A DNA stretch of 64,000 nucleotides from NCBI GenBank assembly GCA_039707655.1, contig CM077666.1, forward strand, positions 302,276,166 through 302,340,165. The letters run 5' to 3'. The translations under genes and the position numbers were made by a program. Below the pieces are notes generated by a model, which saw only the letters and a program-made list of their open reading frames with translations, was not told the DNA's origin and made no database searches. Positions 33,197 through 44,029 of the stretch are shown piece by piece. The stretch comes from Elymus sibiricus. Taxonomy: Eukaryota; Streptophyta; Magnoliopsida; Poales; Poaceae. Numbering within the stretch: position 1 is the first letter of the stretch; each line of letters opens with the position of its first letter.

Positions 33197-33630
33197 CCCT
33201 CCCAGCGAGCTGGCTGTGTTTTGCCTGTTTTGCCCCCACTTCGTCCCTTACCTCCCACCTACTATATATTCCGTGGATAGACCATTTGTTAGGGTTAGCA
33301 AAGTGTATTGAGATGTCATAGAGGGCTTTGCTCATCTACCACTCCTCTTGGAGATCAAGACCTCCTAGAGAGAAGATCCCAAGGGATATCAAGACCTCCT
33401 CTTGGAGAAGACTATCATCAAGACCTCACCTCCTTTGGAGTGGGAAGAACCTTGCCTTTGTGCTACTTTCCTTTGATTGTCTATGTATGCTTGTGGATAT
33501 ATGTATGCTACTCTAGTGGATGTGTGATTTGGGTTTGTTTGAGTGATTTCTCTCTTGTGTTCTTGTGAGTTCGTCCCTCTTACACTCCAAGTGTGAAAAG
33601 ATCTTCACTTAGGGTCTCCACCCTACAACA

Positions 33631-33982
33631 CTTGGTGTATACTCCAAGACATCTCCTACCGCCTCCATACAATACCGACCTTGTAACCCTAGATGCCCTA
33701 CCTGGCGTGTATATACGCCAGAGGGTTTAGCCCGTAGAGGGGACAGAATCACAATTACCATTCACCTAACCTTAGGGTTAGATCTCTCTTTACGATCTTG
33801 AGGTAGATCAAGCTTGTACTTGATACTTCGTCATCAATATAATCAAAGCAGGACGTAGGGTATTACCTCTTCGAGAGGGCCTAAACCTGGGTAAATACTG
33901 TCTCCTTCGTCCCTGTTACCACCGATCCGAGATCCACAGCTCGGGACCCCTACCCCAAGGTCTGCTGGTTTTACCACCGACA
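33631..33982 (+). repeat. Element E 5' LTR, second part
   Basis: Continues from cttggtgtatactcc and ends ACCGACA at 33982. With 25187-25328 it restores the 490-bp LTR seen at 42972-43461. Confidence 0.9.
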
Positions 33983-34028
33983 CTAGTGCTTTCAGTGAGA
34001 GTTCCGCTGTGAGATCAACACAGGATCG

Positions 34029-35600
34029 ATGGGATCGTTGGTCAATGACTCCAAACTTCAGGGCACCACTTCCATGCCCGAAACCCCTATCGCCAGATCG
34101 CATCCTCTCTTTCACGAGCAAGGAGCAATCCATAACCCTTTTTCCACCCCGGCCGAACCTCCCGTAAAGGGCGAAGGGCTGAGGTACTTTTTGGAGAGCG
34201 ACTCTGATAGCGACCAGCCAGAAACAGCCGACAAGTCTGATCCTCAAATCAGCTCGGCCGATCTGGTAGCTACGTGTCCCTCGCGGGATAAAAAGGTCGG
34301 GGCTTCAAGCCCACGGTCTATGGAGATCGAAATTCCTCTCCCACCCACCTCCCACATCGAGTATTGCCCCGATAATTCGGGCCCTTCTGATGTCTGGGAT
34401 CTGGCCTATGTGCAACAGCTACCTGACGAGTCGATTAGGCGCTTCTGGGCCAGGCTCTTGTCCGTAAAAAATGACATACCAGATTACCAGGACTCGGAAA
34501 TAATAGCAACCTTTCAGCGCGGCTGTAAAGATAAAGGAGTTTCGAACGCTCTAGCCCGCCGTTGTGTTCAAACACTCCCGGAACTATCCGATCTAGTGTC
34601 GAAATTCTACACCATCGAAGACGCCTAGCTGGTCCGGGAAGAGCAAACGGATTGGATCCATGACAACAAATTGAAGCGTGACGGGCTCACGCCTCGTCAC
34701 GAACCCCGAGCGCAGCGCACATCAGTCGAGCGACCTCGGAAGAAGAAGAAAATCGCTGGTCGATCTAGGACCGACCTTGATGGCCTCCTGGATAAGCCAT
34801 GCCCGATCCACTCCATTCTACTAAACACCTGCCCAACCCACAACCTTCGCGACTGCTGGGTGATGAGGCAGGTAGCTATGAGAGGCTTAACCCTCCTCGC
34901 CGGCATGCCTAGGCATTCATAGGAGTCCTTGGGCAATGACGGGGTCTTAATGATCTATGAAACCTTTGCGTCCAATAATCAGAGGAAGCAGGCTCTCCGG
35001 GAAGTCAATTCAGTCCAGCAAGTAATAGCTCGGGGCACGTGGATAGACACGCCAATTACCTTTGATCATAAAGATCAACTGAAATCTACCCCGAGCAGAT
35101 GCCCCGCCGCTCTGGTTCTTGACCCAATCGTGGGCAGCTGCCGTCTTCGGAAAGTTCTCATGGACGGGGGCAGCAGCTTAAATCTAATATACACAGATAC
35201 TCTGGACAAGATGCAAATCGATAAATCGTGCATCGAACAGAGTCGTGCCACCTTTAAAGGTATAGTACCGGGACGAGAAGCGCGTTGCAGTGGAAAAATC
35301 ACCTTGGATGTGGTCTTCGGAACGCCTGGTAACTATCGATCCGAAGAAGTGACATTCCATATTGTCCCTTTCAAGAGTGGTTATCATGCCCTCCTGGGAC
35401 GGGATGCCTTCTCAAGGTTTCAAGCAATTCCACACTACGGCTATATGAAGCTCAAAATGCCAGGCCCAAACGGGATCATCACAATCACAAGTAACCCCGA
35501 CAGAGCACTCAAAGCTGAGAACAAGACGGCAGCGCTCGCCCTAGAGTCCCTATCCGAAGCCCTCGCGGCCAAAGAATTAAATCACTATGAGCCGAAGTCA
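34029..35600 (+). pseudogene. gag: Element E gag remnant and protease
   Basis: One frame runs from the ATG at 34029 with TAG at 34626-34628 and at 34920-34922. Gag is shorter than usual for Tat elements: an acidic N-terminal half (YFLESDSDSDQPETADKSD), then PDESIRRFWARLL and FQRGCKDKGVSNALARR, so part of the capsid region seems deleted. A variant zinc motif CPIHSILLNTCPTHNLRDCW lies near 34799-34858. The protease has ITFDHKDQLKSTPS, LVLDPIVGSCRLRKVLMDGG with intact Asp near 35165, and YHALLGRDAF. The frame is lost near 35600, where pol continues in another frame. Confidence 0.83.
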
Positions 35601-37749
35601 ACCGGGATGATATCATCCTCGACAAGCGGCCGAAGTCGACCTCATTCAAGCTGGCAGACGACATAGTCAAATTCCAAGTGCACCCTATGAACCCAGCTAA
35701 AACGGCGTCAATTGGGGCAAATCTCGAGCCGGAAATCGACGAGGCCCTACGCAACTTCCTTAGAGAAAACTAGGATATATTTGCCTGGCACCCCTCGGAT
35801 ATGCCAGGGATACCCCGCAAACTTGTCGAACACAGCTTGAATATTCTAAAGGGCTACAAGCCTATAAAACAAGCACTTCGGTGTTTCTCTGAGCCCAAGC
35901 GTCAAGCAATGGGCAAAGAATTGGCCAAACTCCTTGAGGCCGGATTCATAAGAGATATAAAACACCCCGATTGGCTCGCCAATCTGGTCATGGTACCCAA
36001 GAAAGATAGGTCCTGGCGCCTGTGTGTCGATTTTAAAGACCTTAACAAGGCTTGCCCTAAGGACCCCTTCCCACTACCACGCATTGATAAAATCGTGGAC
36101 GCCACAGCTAGGCACGATTTGTTGTGCTTTTTAGATGCCTACTCAGGATATCATCAGATAAAGATGAAAGAATCTGACCAGGCCGCGATCGCCTTCATTA
36201 CGCCCTATGGGCCATTTTGCTCCAACACAATGCCTTTCAGCCTAAAAAACGCCGGTGCGACGTACCAGCGCATGATTCAAACATGCTTGGAAAAGCACAT
36301 CGGAAAAACTGTTGAGGCTTACGTCGATGACGTGGTGATCAAAATCAAACACGTCGGGCAGCTGGTCGATAACCTCTGTGATTCGCTAGCCTGCGGAAGT
36401 ACCAGATTAAGCTCAACCTAGAGAAATGTGTCTTCGGAGTACCCGCAGGAAAACTCCTCGGCTTTATCGTGTCCAGCCGAGGAATTGAAGCCAATCCGGC
36501 AAAAATACGAGCGTTGGCCCGATTAGAGGTGCCAACCGAGCTCAAACATGTTCAAAGGCTAGCAGGCTGCGTGGCCGCCCTAAGTCGCTTTATCTCAAGA
36601 CTCGAGGAAAAAGCTTTACCACTTTACAGGCTACTGAAGCAAACAAAGAATTTCAAATGGACTAACGAGGCAGCAGCTGCCTTAGTAGATATTAAAACCC
36701 TCCTCGCCACAAACCCCATCTTAGAGGCACCTGGCATATGTGAGCCAATGATATTATACATCTCGGCCACCAACTAGGTGGTCAACGCAGTGCTCGTGGT
36801 CGAACGAGACATGGAGGGCCACAAGTTCCAAGTTCAAAAACCAGTCTATTATGTCTTTGAGGTCTTAACCCCGTGTAAGACACGCTACCCGCACTATCAG
36901 AAGATAGCCTACGCTGTCTTTATGGCGTCACGAAAACTTCGACACTACTTTCAAGAGTGCTCGGTAACCGTGGCATCCGAAGTCCCTTTAAGTCACATAA
37001 TTAATAATAGGGATGCTACGGGGTGCATAGCCAAATGGGGCATCGAGCTCTTACCCTTTGAAATAACATATAGGCCACGCCGAGCTATTAAATCTCAGGT
37101 GCTAGCAGATTTCGTAGCCGAATGGATGGAAGCCGAGCTCCCTAGAGAGAACAACACATACTTGCACTGGACCATGTATTTCGACGGTTCAAAAATGCTC
37201 ACCGGGCTCGGGGCGAGAGTAGTGCTCACATCACCAATAGGTGACAACATCTGCTACGTATTACAGATCATGTACACCGACTCCAATAATGCGGCCGAAT
37301 ACGAAGCCCTTCTGCATGGGCTCCGGATAGCAGTCTCGATGGGCGTTAAACGCCTCGAGGTCCGAGGAGATTCCAACTTCGCCATCTCCCAAGTAAATGG
37401 TGAGTTCGATTTAAAGGACCCGAAAATGACAGCTTACCGGAATGCGGTACTAAAGATCTCGGCCGGGTTCGAGGGGCTTGAATTTCATCATATCCCCCAT
37501 GAAAGCAACCAGGACGTCAATGTTCTTGCCCGAATGGGCGCCAAACGGGACAAAGTCCCTAAAAACACCTTCCTCGAATGGCTCTTCAAGCCATCCATAG
37601 TCTGGCAGGACAACAGAGGAGCGTCGGAGTCAAACAACGCACGGCAATTTTCCCCACCCGAGGACGAAAGGGAACAGGACATAATTGGGGGATTGGCCAT
37701 CCAGGAAACGGCTTCGGCACACGAGGTTATGGCAATTATGGCACCCTAG
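35601..37749 (+). pseudogene. pol: Element E RT with two RNase H domains
   Basis: RT contains HPDWLANLVMVPKKDRSWRL, FLDAYSGYHQIKM and YVDD at 36320-36331. A TAG near 35772 lies in the linker, and a frameshift near 36390 precedes KLLGFIVSSRGIEANPAKI. A TAG at 36775-36777 interrupts the Gypsy RNase H. After a region with YVFEVLTPCKTRYP and FEITYRPRRAIKSQVLADFVAEW comes a second RNase H with MYFDGSKMLTGLGARVVL, NNAAEYEALLHGLRIA, VRGDSNFAISQVNGEF and a DVNVLARMG end. The acidic residues lie in D-E-D-D order. A second, archaeal-like RNase H is an established mark of the Tat lineage. Stop TAG at 37747-37749. Confidence 0.85.
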
Positions 37750-38972
37750 ACTGAGCCCCTCCTTGCATACCTACTCCGCAAGGAGCTCCCCAAAGACCAA
37801 ACTGGTGCACGTCGGATCATAAGGCAGTCTAAAGCCTACAAGGTCCACAAGGGTGAGCTCTATAAGCGAAGCACCACGGGCGTCCTCCAGTGATGTATAT
37901 TTGAAGAGGAAGGTAGATCGCTGCTTAGCGAAATACACGCCGGCATGAGCGGACATCACACCGCTGCTCGGACCTTGGTCAGCAAGGCATTCCAAGCTGG
38001 TTTTTATTGGCCAACAGCAGGGGCCGATGCTACAACGCTAGTACAGCATTGCCCCGGCTGTCAGGTGTTTGCCAAACAAAGCCACATGCCCCCTACAGCC
38101 CTCCGGACTATTCCGATCACTTGGCCTTTTGCGGTCTGGGGGCGAGACATGGTTGGCCCCCTTAAGAGAGGGTCACGAAAAAATAAGTATCTACTTGTCA
38201 TGGTAGACAAGTTTACCAAATGGATTGAAGCAAAACCAGTCACCTTGGCTGGAGCAGTCCCAGTAATTGAGTTCATCTCGAGGGTGGTACACCGTTACGG
38301 TATCCCCCACAGCCCTATAACAGACAACGGGACAAGCTTCAGGGCCAAGGAGGTCAAAGCATGGTGCGCAAAAATGGGCATTAAGCTTGACTACGCATCA
38401 GTCTATCACCCGCAGTCAAACGGGCAGGTAGAACGCACCAATGGACTAATCCTCAGTGGCATCAAGCCAAGGCTAGTACGCTCCCTTAAAGAAGCAGACT
38501 GCAAGTGGGTAGAGGAACTCGATTCCGTCCTATGGGGTCTGCGCACCACGCCAAATCGATCCACAAGGTACACCCCATTTTTCATGGTATACGGCACCGA
38601 GGCAGTACTCCCTTGCGACATAGTCCATGACGCACCTCGGGTACGCATGTACGAGGAACGGGAGGCCGAGCTAGACCGGCAGGATGCCTTGGAAGAAGAA
38701 CGCAACGTCGCCCGAGCACGCTCTGCGATTTACCAATAAAAAAGCAAGGCCATATCACAGCAGGGAAGTCCGCGCAAAGGAATTCAATATAGGAGATCTG
38801 GTCATGAGGCTCCACCTGGAGAAGCAGAAGCATAAGCTCTCACCTAAATGGGATGGGCCATTTATCATCGACCAGATCCTAATTGGAGGCGCCTATCGAA
38901 TCTGAGATCCGACGGATGGGCGTCTAGAGCCCAATCCCTGGAATGCCACACTGCTCCGGCGTTTCTACGGTT
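37750..38972 (+). pseudogene. pol: Element E integrase
   Basis: The frame continues from RNase H with a TGA at about 37891. An HH-CC zinc region (HAGMSGHHTAARTLV ... CPGCQ) and a DD35E core follow: Asp 38146-38148 (GRDMVGP), Asp 38323-38325 (TDNGTSF), Glu 38431-38433 (GQVERTNG). A TAA near 38737 is a frameshift product; the C-terminus goes on in another frame (EFNIGDLVMRLHLEKQKHKL and KWDGPFIIDQI) to RRFYG and a stop near 38972. Defective. Confidence 0.85.
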
Positions 38973-39737
38973 AGAACCTTAAGTATCTTCTTCACATGTA
39001 TATACCTCTCCTCTTGCACATGGCATTACTTTGCTTTCTGTCTACCTCGGGGGCATCTTTACATGTCTTCCCTCGAGAGCCACGCCGACATACAACATGA
39101 TCTTTTAAACGTGCGTCCTTTCTATTCCCTCTATCCCCTCGTCGTTAAAGCCAAAATATGCACCAAGTTTACTTAAGATTTTCCAAGCTGGGTTGCCCGG
39201 CTCCTGTGCTTGCTCCTTACGTTCCCAATTATTCGGCTAAGGGGCAAAGGGAGCACCGCTGCGATTGTTACTCCCGGGTCATCCAGAGTAGTACCTCAGA
39301 CGGACAAAGCCGAAAGCTAGCACTCTTAGACGTACAAATTGGTCGGCCACGTCATGGGAGTATAGCGGTGGGGTCTTTCAAACCTTGGCCAGGGGCTTTA
39401 CACCCGAGGTCACTCATCTTTGGACACAGGTGCTTGACACAGTCACCCGAGAAAAGGAACTGTTGGAGGAACTATTTTTCTCGGAAGATGTTTCTTACGT
39501 TAAAAAGTAATATAGCATAACTCTCTGCTTCCACTCTCGTCTTTCGAACCATTTAGCCGGATTGCCTTGTCGCCCGAAGTACCTGGGCCGACTAGTTCAG
39601 CCAGCAGTAAGGGACACTCCTCGGCCACTGGGTGGGGAGGCAGAAGCCGATGGCTGGTTGACAGAGTTTTTATGCGCAGATTGATTCATTAATCACGTAA
39701 AGTACTTTGATACATAGAGTCATAAAAAAATATTCAC
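38973..39737 (+). other. Non-coding part of E after pol
   Basis: No supported ORF on the plus strand; T-rich at first. It is the 3' flank of both pol (plus) and the antisense gene (minus). Confidence 0.55.
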
Positions 39738-42612
39738 CTACACTCGGTCCAGCCCATCTATCAAGGTATCTAGGGCGCAGTCTTTCTGAGAAGAACGAGC
39801 CGCAGGCATGACATCTTCATACACCAGGCTGGTTGGTATTTCTTCCCCATCAGGCCCCATGGGCCCCACCTCGGCCAGATGTGTTGTATCTATGCCGGTG
39901 TACCGCATCTTGACCATGGTCCAGGCCTCCCTTGCTCCTTCACGACACGCCGATACCTTCCAGGCATGGATCCGGCGCCGAGCTCTCTTAAGACGCTCGA
40001 CAAGGACTGCCATGTCTTCGGGCATGTGTTCCTCCTCGGGCCATAAAGCGTTAAAAACTGCCTTCATCGACCTCCATGCGCTTTCATGCACCTCGGATAG
40101 ATGAATTGTGGCGTCTTCGGGCAATGTGCTAGGGGCCTCCAGGGGCTGACCGATCAAGGAAGCTGCTAGGAACCAAAATATTAGCCGGCCGATCAACTCT
40201 AGCAATCCTACAACCAGGAAACCATCTTAAATGGAAACAAAAGGTTACCAAATATTGCTTCATTTGTTTGTCGGTTCTTCGCTTCGGCGGCGGCTAGTCG
40301 AGCTTTCAAGTTCTCAATCTCCTGAGCCTGTCGGGCATTTGCCGCCTTGAGCACGTTCACATCCTCCCTCCTCTGGGTTAACATATGCTGGCCAGCCTGC
40401 CGCTGCGACTCCGTATAGAGCAGATCTTCGCGGGCCTGTTTAAGATCCCTTTCCAGGTGACCAAGGGCTTCCGCTGCTACAAAAAAACATGTTGTTACAT
40501 AGCTCAAGGATGTTCACCGCTAGAATACCATGTGAAACGGTAACACTTACCATGTGCTTCTCTGGTGAAAGTTTTCACCTGCTCTACTTCGGCTAGAGCA
40601 GTGTTCAACCTCCCTTCTGTCCGGGAAAGCACCTCGGCGAGATGATCATACTTCTCCCAAGCACCTTGTCAAAGGAGTCATTTTTATTACCATAACAAGC
40701 CTCGATACGGTCGCCCGCACCCATATCGAGACTTAGGGGCTACCGCCGTGTTCAGCGGTTAGTTTGCCTTTAAGCAAACAAATTACGACACACACAAGAA
40801 ATCTCGAAAATAGCGCAGGGCCTTACCTGTAAGCCCTATGATAGAACACCCACTGCCTTCTCAAAGACATAACGGGTCGCACCGAGGTATGCATCCACCG
40901 AACTAAGGGCGTTAAACTCCTGACTCCTTAGGGAGGCCTTCCATCGTCGGTGGCTCATGGCGCTTTCGACCTCGGACGGGGTGGCTGAACAAGTCCCCGA
41001 ATCCTCGGATTGGAGAACTTCGGGAGTAACTCCCGAGGTGGGGTGGGGTCCCACACCACTGCTCGGAGCCGACGTCCCCTCGGCTCTTGTGTCCTCCGCC
41101 GTCGGAGGGGGAGCAGGCTGTCTGCAAACAGAGTAAAAGGATTGAAGTTCGTGACATCATTCTCAGGGGTACAATAACAAGAAAATTACTTGTGAGCGGA
41201 GGAATCATTTCGGTCTGCCTCCACGGCTTCCGCATGTGCCCAAGCTTTGTGTGTCTCCCGCGGAGGGCTCCTTTGAGGGGCCAGTTCTCCACGTGGACGT
41301 TTTGGGCGTCGACCCTTTGGAGGAGAAGTCAGAGGACTAGGGGCTTCAGGACGAGAAGCTCTCTTTCGAGTATAGGTAAGGGGCTTTACCGATGAGGCCG
41401 GCCGCATTCCCAGTACATCGGGAGTAACGGCCACCCTTGAGCCATCAAGGCCTCCAGATAGAACTTCCCCCCATCATATATGAGGGACAGTTCCTCATCC
41501 TCATGGAAGACGGGGTCTTCCGCCCGACAATGCGCCACTGGTTCAGGTGCGGGGCTGCTCAAAGTCTCGACCCAGCGTCTCCATCTCTATCCGGATTCAG
41601 TAAAAGGTCGGTCAGAAGAGTTAACCATGAAACAACTCGGATAGACGAGGAAATCAAGGAAAACTTACTATGTCGGCAGGGTTGTAGTAAGACAGCCCGT
41701 CTCGAAACCACCGCGTTGCGAAATCCTCCGCTGAGCCCTGGTAAATGCCGGCTAGTACAGTCCCGAATGCCATCTGGTCATCGAAACTCTTCCGAATCGA
41801 TCGGGAGGCATCTTCGGTTCCGTTATACATGAACAACGGGTGCTGGCGTTGCTGAAGTGGTTGGACTCTTCGGGTGATTGCCATGGCCATTACGTCGATG
41901 ATGGTGAGGCCGGTGCCGGATAGCAGCTTCACTTGAGCCGCTAGGCTAATCACATCGGCATCGTCCTCCTGGGCAACACTCAACGGTCTCCAGTTGTAGC
42001 GCTTCTTCGGGGTATCCGAGGAAAATGCTGGGAGCCCAGGCCGAACTGGGTCGTATAGCGGCATGTCATCTATATAAAACCACTTGGACGGCCAGGTGTC
42101 TACATCCTCTCGAGGGGTACCTGATGGGTAGTCGGTCCCATCAATTCGGCAGACCTCGGCTGCTCCCACCTCGTATAGCTTCCCGGTTGGGGAGCAGGGC
42201 ACCATGCAAAAGTACCTCTACCACAACCCGAAGTGTGCCTCGCACCCGAGGTGCATTTCACAAAGGGCGACAAACTCCGTGATATGTAAGATTGAATTGG
42301 GGGTGAGGTGGTGGAGTTGTAGCCCATAAAACTCAAGCAAGCCCCGAAGAAAAGGATGAATGGGAAATCCTAGGCCATGGAGGAGGAAAGGAACGAAGCA
42401 TACCCGCTCGTCCCCGCGCGGGGAAGGGTGGCTCTCAACGTGCGCTTACCCATTCATGGAGGTTAATCCCAGGCGAGTGGAAGCCAGATCTGAATCTGGT
42501 AGATAGCCCTGGGTGGCTAGGCGCTCCTTTGGAGACGCACGACGGAGCATCTCCCCTAGTCGCCCCTAATAGGGCCATGGGGTCGCCTCGAGGATCCCGC
42601 GTCGCTTGCCAT
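39738..42612 (-). pseudogene. Antisense gene of E, Transposase_28 ('putative gypsy type transposon') type
   Basis: The probable start is the complement of 42610-42612 (MASDAGSSRRPHGPI). It is followed by GYLPDSDLASTRLGLTSMNG, then GLGFPIHPFLRGLLEFYGLQ and HHLTPNSILHITEFVALCEM (42250-42380), recognisable as the Transposase_28 domain common in grass genomes. Further open pieces are 41654-42205 (DTWPSKWFYIDD, then FDDQMAFGTVLAGIYQGS), a basic Pro-rich piece (41186-41434), a coiled-coil-like piece (40208-40507, LKAANARQAQEIENLKARLA) and a last piece (39738-40205). They suggest an intron-bearing gene. Breaks are a TAG inside the domain near 42220, a TAA/TAG series near 42450 and 42560, and a frameshift. 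Tat elements are known to carry antisense ORFs here; the function is unknown. Confidence 0.72.
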
Positions 42613-42971
42613 TGCCTGGAGCTCTTGGGTTTGGACCTGGGAAGAGAAGAGAAGGCTTGCGGTGATTGTTGAAAGGGGGGTTAAGATGCACTTTGTCATA
42701 ACCCTGTGCTATGTGTTTATAAATAAAAGAGGCCGACGCTTCGACATCTTGCCATAAAGCGACTCGGTTCCCTAGAATGTGCGGTGATCGAGGTCAGAGA
42801 CCGGAAGCCACGTGTAGCGGGGCCGAGCCCCAAGTAAAACTGTTAGTCAGACCGAAGACTTCAAGGCCGAACTATGTGATAGACAGATGGAACTTGCCTG
42901 TCGAGCCAAAGACTCCGGAGCCAAAGTTTGAAGAAGTCTTCCTCGGCGTCGAAGACCAGTTCAGGGGCTAC

Positions 42972-43461
42972 TGACGGTGTCCCGTATTAGGGGGTACAAA
43001 CCTAGTTGGCCCATAGTCCACGGCTGGGCCTGGGAGGCCCTCACTCTCCTTCGGATGGACTCTAGAAGCTGCATGGCTAGACGTGATCAAGACTGCGCCT
43101 ACCGAAGACTTGGTGTATACTCCAAGACATCTCCTACCGCCTCCATACAATACCGACCTTGTAACCCTAGATGCCCTACCTGGCGTGTATATAAGCCAGA
43201 GGGTTTAGCTCGTAGAGGGAACCGAATCACAATTACCATTCACCTAACCTTAGGGTTAGATCTCTCTTTATGATCTCGAGGTAGATCAAGCTTGTACTCG
43301 ATACTTCATCATCAATATAATCAAAGCAGGACATAGGGTATTACCTCTTTGAGAGGGCCTGAACCTGGGTAAATACTATCTCCTTCGTCCCTGTTACCAT
43401 CGATCCGAGATCCACAGCTCGGGACCCCCTACTCCGAGGTCTGCCGGTTTTACCACCGACA
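42972..43461 (+). repeat. Element E 3' LTR
   Basis: 490 bp, TGACGGTGTCCCG to ACCGACA, preceded by aggggctac. Confidence 0.93.
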
Positions 43462-44015
43462 CACACGATGAGAGGATCATTGGTGATGTCGATGGCTTTG
43501 ATTTCCCCCTCCCGGAGGGAAATATCTCTGGCGCAATCGCTCGGCCGGAGGGCAAAAGTGCTCCTGCCCAAGTTCCGCCTCGAGACGGCGGTGCTTCATC
43601 CCGAAAGTCCTCCTCGTATTTTTTTTCTATGGTAAATGGCTTCATATAGCAGAAGGAGGGGGCCAGAGGCCAGCTATGGGCCCCACAAGGAATTAGGGCG
43701 CGCCTTGGGGGGGGGTAGGCGCGCCCTGTTGCCTTGTGAGCAGCATGTGGCCCCCTCTGGTATCTCTTTGTTCTAGTATTTTTCATAATGCAATAAAAAA
43801 TCCTCGTGAAGTTTCAGGTCATTTAGAGCTCCGTAGAATAGGTATCTCTGCTGTAGCTTTTTAGGTCTAGAATTCCAGCTGCCGGTAATCTCCCTCTCCA
43901 TGTAAATCTTGCAAATTAAGAGAGAAAAGGCATTAGGATTGCATCATAAAGTGAAGTAATGGCCAAAAACATTATAAATATCAGTAGGAAAACATGATGC
44001 AAAATGGATGTATCA
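43462..44015 (-). repeat. Element D 3' LTR, part next to the polypurine tract
   Basis: Matches the 5' LTR from about 52210 to 52751. Its sense start is TGATACATCC at 44015. It contains the GC-rich inverted repeat at about 43679-43745. Confidence 0.9.
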
Positions 44016-44029
44016 ACTCCCCCAAGCTT

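Larger units (their letters stand above)
25329..33630 (+). mobile_element. Element F: Gypsy retrotransposon with palindrome-bearing LTRs, probably chromovirus/CRM-like
   Basis: F is 8302 bp with LTRs 25329-26220 (892 bp) and 32702-33630 (929 bp), ends TGATGCGG...CTACAACA, and a perfect TSD cttgg (25324-25328 and 33631-33635). The primer site tggtatcatgagcc (26224-26237) is of tRNA-Met type, and the polypurine tract is the G run at 32688-32701. gag-pol is complete in outline but frameshifted several times. The pol frame is meant to pass the polypurine tract into the 3' LTR, which I recall for CRM-type chromoviruses. No chromodomain is seen. The clade is inferred; RT phylogeny would decide. Confidence 0.92.
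32702..33630 (+). repeat. Element F 3' LTR
   Basis: 929 bp, TGATGCGG to CTACAACA. It includes the palindrome array at 33008-33196 and an open frame that continues pol. Confidence 0.93.
25187..43461 (+). mobile_element. Element E: Tat-type Gypsy retrotransposon, interrupted by F
   Basis: The LTRs are short: the 3' LTR is 490 bp (42972-43461), and the 5' LTR is 25187-25328 plus 33631-33982. Ends are TGACGG...CCGACA. The TSD is cccac (25182-25186) against cacac (43462-43466), one mismatch. A polypurine tract aggggctac precedes the 3' LTR. I found no clear TGG primer site after the 5' LTR. The order is gag, AP, RT, RH with an extra RNase H, INT, then a long 3' part with an antisense gene. The second RNase H and the antisense gene mark the Tat lineage. 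Without F it is about 10 kb. Many stops and frameshifts make it defective. It inserted into an LTR of D. Confidence 0.9.
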
